DNA of 7,495 nucleotides from Bryobacterales bacterium (GTDB taxonomy: Bacteria; Acidobacteriota; Terriglobia; Bryobacterales; Bryobacteraceae): the NCBI GenBank assembly GCA_003154855.1, contig PMEV01000139.1, positions 2,029 to 9,523 on the forward strand, in the 5' to 3' direction. The translations under genes were made by a program, and so were the position numbers. Under the pieces are notes generated by a model, which worked only from the letters and a program-made list of their open reading frames with translations, made no database searches and had not been told where the DNA came from. This document shows positions 5,061 through 7,495 of this stretch, piece by piece. Numbering within the stretch: position 1 is the first letter of the stretch; every line of letters begins with the position of its first letter.

Positions 5061-6826
5061 TCTTTCACTTCCACTTGAATTGTCTTGGCCCCGCTCACCA
5101 CCATGTCGCCGGCGCCGATTTCGAACTCCGCCAGCTTGGAATTCGGCGGCGCGGGCAGGCTGGCGAGCGATGGCTGCGAGCGCGCCAGGATCATGCCCAG
5201 GGAGGGCGGCGGGCCGGGCAGGGTTTCGCCCTGCACTTCGTAGGCCGGCTCGGCGCGCCAAACCCGCAGGTAGGCCTTGGTATTCGAGCGTAGCGAGTTC
5301 AGGAAGGTCAGCAACTGCGCTACCGATTTCGGCGGCGTGGTGAGCAACTGGCGGTATTCGGTGAGGTTGATGGTGGTCGAATCGGCCGCCGTGAACTGCA
5401 AAGGCCCGGTGAGCGCGCCGACGGGGACGCGGTAGGCGATCTTGCGGGTCACCTCCGCGCCGTTATCGCCCGCCAGCACCACTGTGAGCTCCAGACTTTC
5501 CCCGGGACGCACCTCGCGGCGCGAGCTCCAGAGCTGATCGATCTGCAATTCGCGCTTCCGCGGGAACGAGCCGATCTCCAGCGCCACGCGCTTGATTTTG
5601 AGCGCCTCGAATCCGCTCTGCATCACGTAGGCGACCGGCACCGCGGCCGAAAGCGAGGCCTGCGCGGCCAGGTTCATGTTGCCCGCGGACATATCGTTCA
5701 GCTTGAGCGGGGGCGCGCCACCGGAGAACTCCACCTGCCCGGAGACTGAAAAGCTGGCGTCGCCGACCGTGCGCTCGGTGGCATCAATCGCCGAGAAGAC
5801 GGCCATCTGCAAGAGGAAGGGCGAGAGAACGCTGTCGTCCACCATCCGCATCTGATAGGAGACGGGAGTTTCCGATGCGGCCGTGGAACTGCGCTGGCGC
5901 ACCGAGATCTCGACGGGGATGGTGGCGGCGCGCCGGCCGAGTTGGCCCACGATGGCCGTGCTGCGGTCCTCATTGATGACGCCCATCCATTCCCTTGCGG
6001 CGGAGATCTTAAACGACGTCGCGAGGTTGGGCAGCAGCGTGAGCACCTCGGCGCGGGCGAAGGGCAGCTCGGTCGCGCCGATGGCCAGGAAGCGGTGGCC
6101 GAAGGCGTACACCCGCGGGCCGTCGATCGCGGTGATGGTGCCGTCGGCGCCGATGCTCAGGTCGCCGGAGAGGAGCTGTACGCTGATCATCGAGCCTGGA
6201 TGCAGCGCCGCGGGATTGCCCAGCGCCGTGCCCAGGCGGCTGCCGCCACTCATTCCCTGGCAAGGCTCCAGGCCGAGCGAGCGGAGTTGCGGCGCGAAGT
6301 GCTCGATGGTGTTGCGCGTGAACCCGCCGAAGGAAACCGGGGTGGCGATATCCAGCATTCTGGTCCCACCCCACTCGAGCACGTCTTCGCGGGGCGGCAG
6401 CACGCTGGCGAGCTGGCCGTCCCAAAGCCCGCCGTGGGCCTGGTGGAGCGCCGGCGGGCCGGGCTCGCGCACACGCAGCATCTGTTCGATCGGTTGTATG
6501 CCGGCGATCGGCTCCTTCGAGAAAGCGAAGGCCATGGCCAGCGCGCCCACCAGCCGGTCGCCGATATACACCGGGCTGCCGCTCATCCCTTGCAGCACGC
6601 CCGTCTTGGCCAGCGGGCCGCCGGAGATCCGCGCCAGAATCACGGACTGCTTTGGCCCAATGTTATCCAGCACCCCCAGGATCTCGACCTGGAATTCCTC
6701 GATCCGGTCGCCCGAGAACACGGTTTTCCCGACGCCCTTCATCCCGGGCCGGACATCCTGAAGCGGAAAAACCCGGACCTGCGCCGGCAGGATTCCCGCC
6801 AGCAGGAGACCGCAGAGGAAGCGCAC
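5057..6826 (-). CDS. Exported SpoIVB-like peptidase (S55) with permuted motif order
   Basis: The product has 589 residues. The first 16 or so (RFLCGLLLAGILPAQ) form a short signal peptide with likely cleavage near LPA-Q. The mature part opens with LQDVRPGMKGVGKTVFSG (22-39), then GGPLAKTGVLQGMSGSPVY (69-87), the S55 serine motif; Ser82 corresponds to the nucleophile of GDSGG-type sites. A GTITAIDGPRVYAFGHRF segment (229-246) resembles the SpoIVB strand carrying the catalytic His (here His244). In SpoIVB the His comes before the Ser; here it follows. The remaining 340 residues are beta-rich and uncharacterised. The GTG at 6826 is the first possible start after an in-frame TAG 12 bases upstream and has no Shine-Dalgarno site. 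Its stop overlaps the propeller start by four bases. In spore formers S55 acts in signalling; here, with no sporulation genes, the substrate is unknown and protease activity is inferred. Confidence 0.85.
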   Translation of the reverse strand: MRFLCGLLLAGILPAQVRVFPLQDVRPGMKGVGKTVFSGDRIEEFQVEILGVLDNIGPKQSVILARISGGPLAKTGVLQGMSGSPVYIGDRLVGALAMAFAFSKEPIAGIQPIEQMLRVREPGPPALHQAHGGLWDGQLASVLPPREDVLEWGGTRMLDIATPVSFGGFTRNTIEHFAPQLRSLGLEPCQGMSGGSRLGTALGNPAALHPGSMISVQLLSGDLSIGADGTITAIDGPRVYAFGHRFLAIGATELPFARAEVLTLLPNLATSFKISAAREWMGVINEDRSTAIVGQLGRRAATIPVEISVRQRSSTAASETPVSYQMRMVDDSVLSPFLLQMAVFSAIDATERTVGDASFSVSGQVEFSGGAPPLKLNDMSAGNMNLAAQASLSAAVPVAYVMQSGFEALKIKRVALEIGSFPRKRELQIDQLWSSRREVRPGESLELTVVLAGDNGAEVTRKIAYRVPVGALTGPLQFTAADSTTINLTEYRQLLTTPPKSVAQLLTFLNSLRSNTKAYLRVWRAEPAYEVQGETLPGPPPSLGMILARSQPSLASLPAPPNSKLAEFEIGAGDMVVSGAKTIQVEVKE

Positions 6827-6832
6827 ATCTAC

Positions 6833-6838
6833 AGTCTA
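6833..6838 (-). promoter_or_regulatory. Possible -10 box of a leaderless S55 transcript
   Basis: The minus strand carries TAGACT, fitting the TANNNT pattern, ending 6 bases before the GTG start at 6826. With no ribosome binding site upstream of the GTG, transcription could begin at or beside the start codon. No -35 box is visible at normal spacing. The evidence is weak; translation coupled to the upstream gene is the alternative. Confidence 0.25.
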
Positions 6839-6858
6839 TCGGAAGGGCGAGCGGCCCG

Positions 6859-6875
6859 CCCCCGCCGCACGGGGG
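6859..6875 (-). terminator. GC hairpin directly after the HEAT-like gene, no T-run
   Basis: On the minus strand CCCCCG, loop TGCGG and CGGGGG form a 6-bp all-GC stem that begins at the base after the TGA stop of the upstream gene. A second palindrome, GCGGGCCGC (6851-6859), follows directly. No T-run is present, so it is not a standard intrinsic terminator; it may act as an attenuator, a transcript 3'-end barrier or a pause between the two genes. Confidence 0.35.
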
Positions 6876-7495
6876 TCACCGGCCGGTCAATATGAGTTCC
6901 TGAAGGGTTTCCCGCATTCCGCGGAGTCTCCAGACGCCATTTACCAGGTGGAAGGTCGCGGTGTAAGTCAGACGGTCTTCACCATTGAAATACCGGCAAT
7001 CGACGAGCGCCTTGTCCTTCGCCTGATTGTAGCGGGGCGTTCCGTTTCCCTCCCAATTCCCGAACTTGATCATTCCAGCGACGCGTTTGGCCAGCGCCTT
7101 CAGCTTCTCGTCCGCGAGCGGCGGCGGATTGGAGTGGATGTACTCCACTGCTCTGGTGATAGACTTCGCACGCTCCGCGTCGACATTGCGGGCTTCCTCA
7201 AGGATCTGTTGGCTCCGTGGCGAGGCAATCAGCTTCAGAGTCTGAATCGCTCCGGCATCCACCCAACCGTCATTGAATTCATTCAGCGCTGCCTTACGCA
7301 GGAACGCCCACTCTTCCTCCGAGCCTGGCTCCAGGAGCGCACAAGCCACCTCGTAGGCCCATCGATTGTCGAACGGCCCGTTTCTGGGAGGCGGCGCGAG
7401 TTGGACGACCAGTTCGAGGTCCTCGGGGACGCCGATCAGCGCGAGAAAACCCCCCGCTCTTACCCCGACCTTCGGATCGCGGAGCAAAGCGCGCA
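6876..7495 (-). CDS. HEAT-repeat-like protein, C-terminal part (runs off the right edge)
   Basis: The C-terminal 205 residues are visible and the frame stays open to the window edge. The TTG at 7487 is probably internal, because the frame continues upstream as RAL before LRDPKVGVRAGG. The first part is helical with HEAT-like units (LRDPKVGVRAGGFLALIG; WVDAGAIQTLKLIASP), which usually form a protein-binding scaffold. A separate C-terminal region follows, with DCRYFNGEDRLTYTATFHLV and NGVWRLRGMRETLQELIL, that looks like a small beta-rich domain. I do not recognise the family. The stop is 49 bases before the S55 start on the same strand, so the three genes could be one transcript unless the GC hairpin at 6859-6875 separates them. 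No signal peptide can be judged because the N-terminus is missing. Confidence 0.65.
   Translation of the reverse strand, partial: RALLRDPKVGVRAGGFLALIGVPEDLELVVQLAPPPRNGPFDNRWAYEVACALLEPGSEEEWAFLRKAALNEFNDGWVDAGAIQTLKLIASPRSQQILEEARNVDAERAKSITRAVEYIHSNPPPLADEKLKALAKRVAGMIKFGNWEGNGTPRYNQAKDKALVDCRYFNGEDRLTYTATFHLVNGVWRLRGMRETLQELILTGR

Noticed and set aside
2796..5078. A 760-codon open frame on the plus strand, opposite the propeller gene.
   Set aside because: It mirrors the minus-strand gene. Its product is rich in Gly, Arg and Ala with no signal peptide or domain, while the minus strand gives clear propeller repeats. GC-rich coding sequence often leaves the antisense frame open.
5942..6895. 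A 317-codon plus-strand open frame opposite the S55 gene, and a 292-codon one beside it.
   Set aside because: Both lack recognisable motifs and lie wholly or mostly opposite a gene with conserved GMSGSP and GHRF motifs.

Overview
The window is a GC-rich stretch of bacterial chromosome with six genes, one gene remnant and short intergenic gaps. It probably comes from an Acidobacteriota genome of the Solibacter/Bryobacter type. That placement is inferred from family resemblance: a secreted SpoIVB-like S55 peptidase overlapping a secreted beta-propeller protein, an FHA protein that opens with VELRIVLSYL, frequent GTG/TTG starts, and high GC. No rRNA, tRNA, CRISPR array or insertion sequence is visible.

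Left part (1-1130, minus strand). An FHA-domain protein runs off the left edge and probably starts at a GTG at 393. Upstream of it lie about 344 bases with no convincing gene, then a PadR-family repressor (738-1130) with an unusual N-terminal Cys/His cluster.

Centre-left (1131-2719, plus strand). A divergent intergenic region carries a TTGACA-type promoter. A 19-bp imperfect palindrome lies directly downstream of its -10 box and is a good candidate for the PadR operator. The promoter drives a row of three genes: a hotdog-fold thioesterase with a CxxC motif; a small NifX/NifB-like protein (dinitrogenase iron-molybdenum cofactor family) with a His-rich loop and a CxC tail; and a half-size chromate-transporter (CHR) gene. 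The CHR gene looks like a pseudogene, with a Trp-to-stop change near its end and an internal deletion/frameshift scar. Together they resemble a metal- or oxyanion-responsive module that has lost its membrane component.

Right part (2826-7495, minus strand). Three co-directional genes read right to left. The first is the C-terminal part of a HEAT-like protein that enters from the right edge. The second is an exported S55-type peptidase whose Ser and His motifs are in the opposite order to SpoIVB. The third, overlapping it by ATGA, is a 744-residue exported protein with six or more beta-propeller blades followed by fibronectin/Ig-like domains. The last two are translationally coupled and probably act together outside the cytoplasm; their substrate cannot be told from the sequence.
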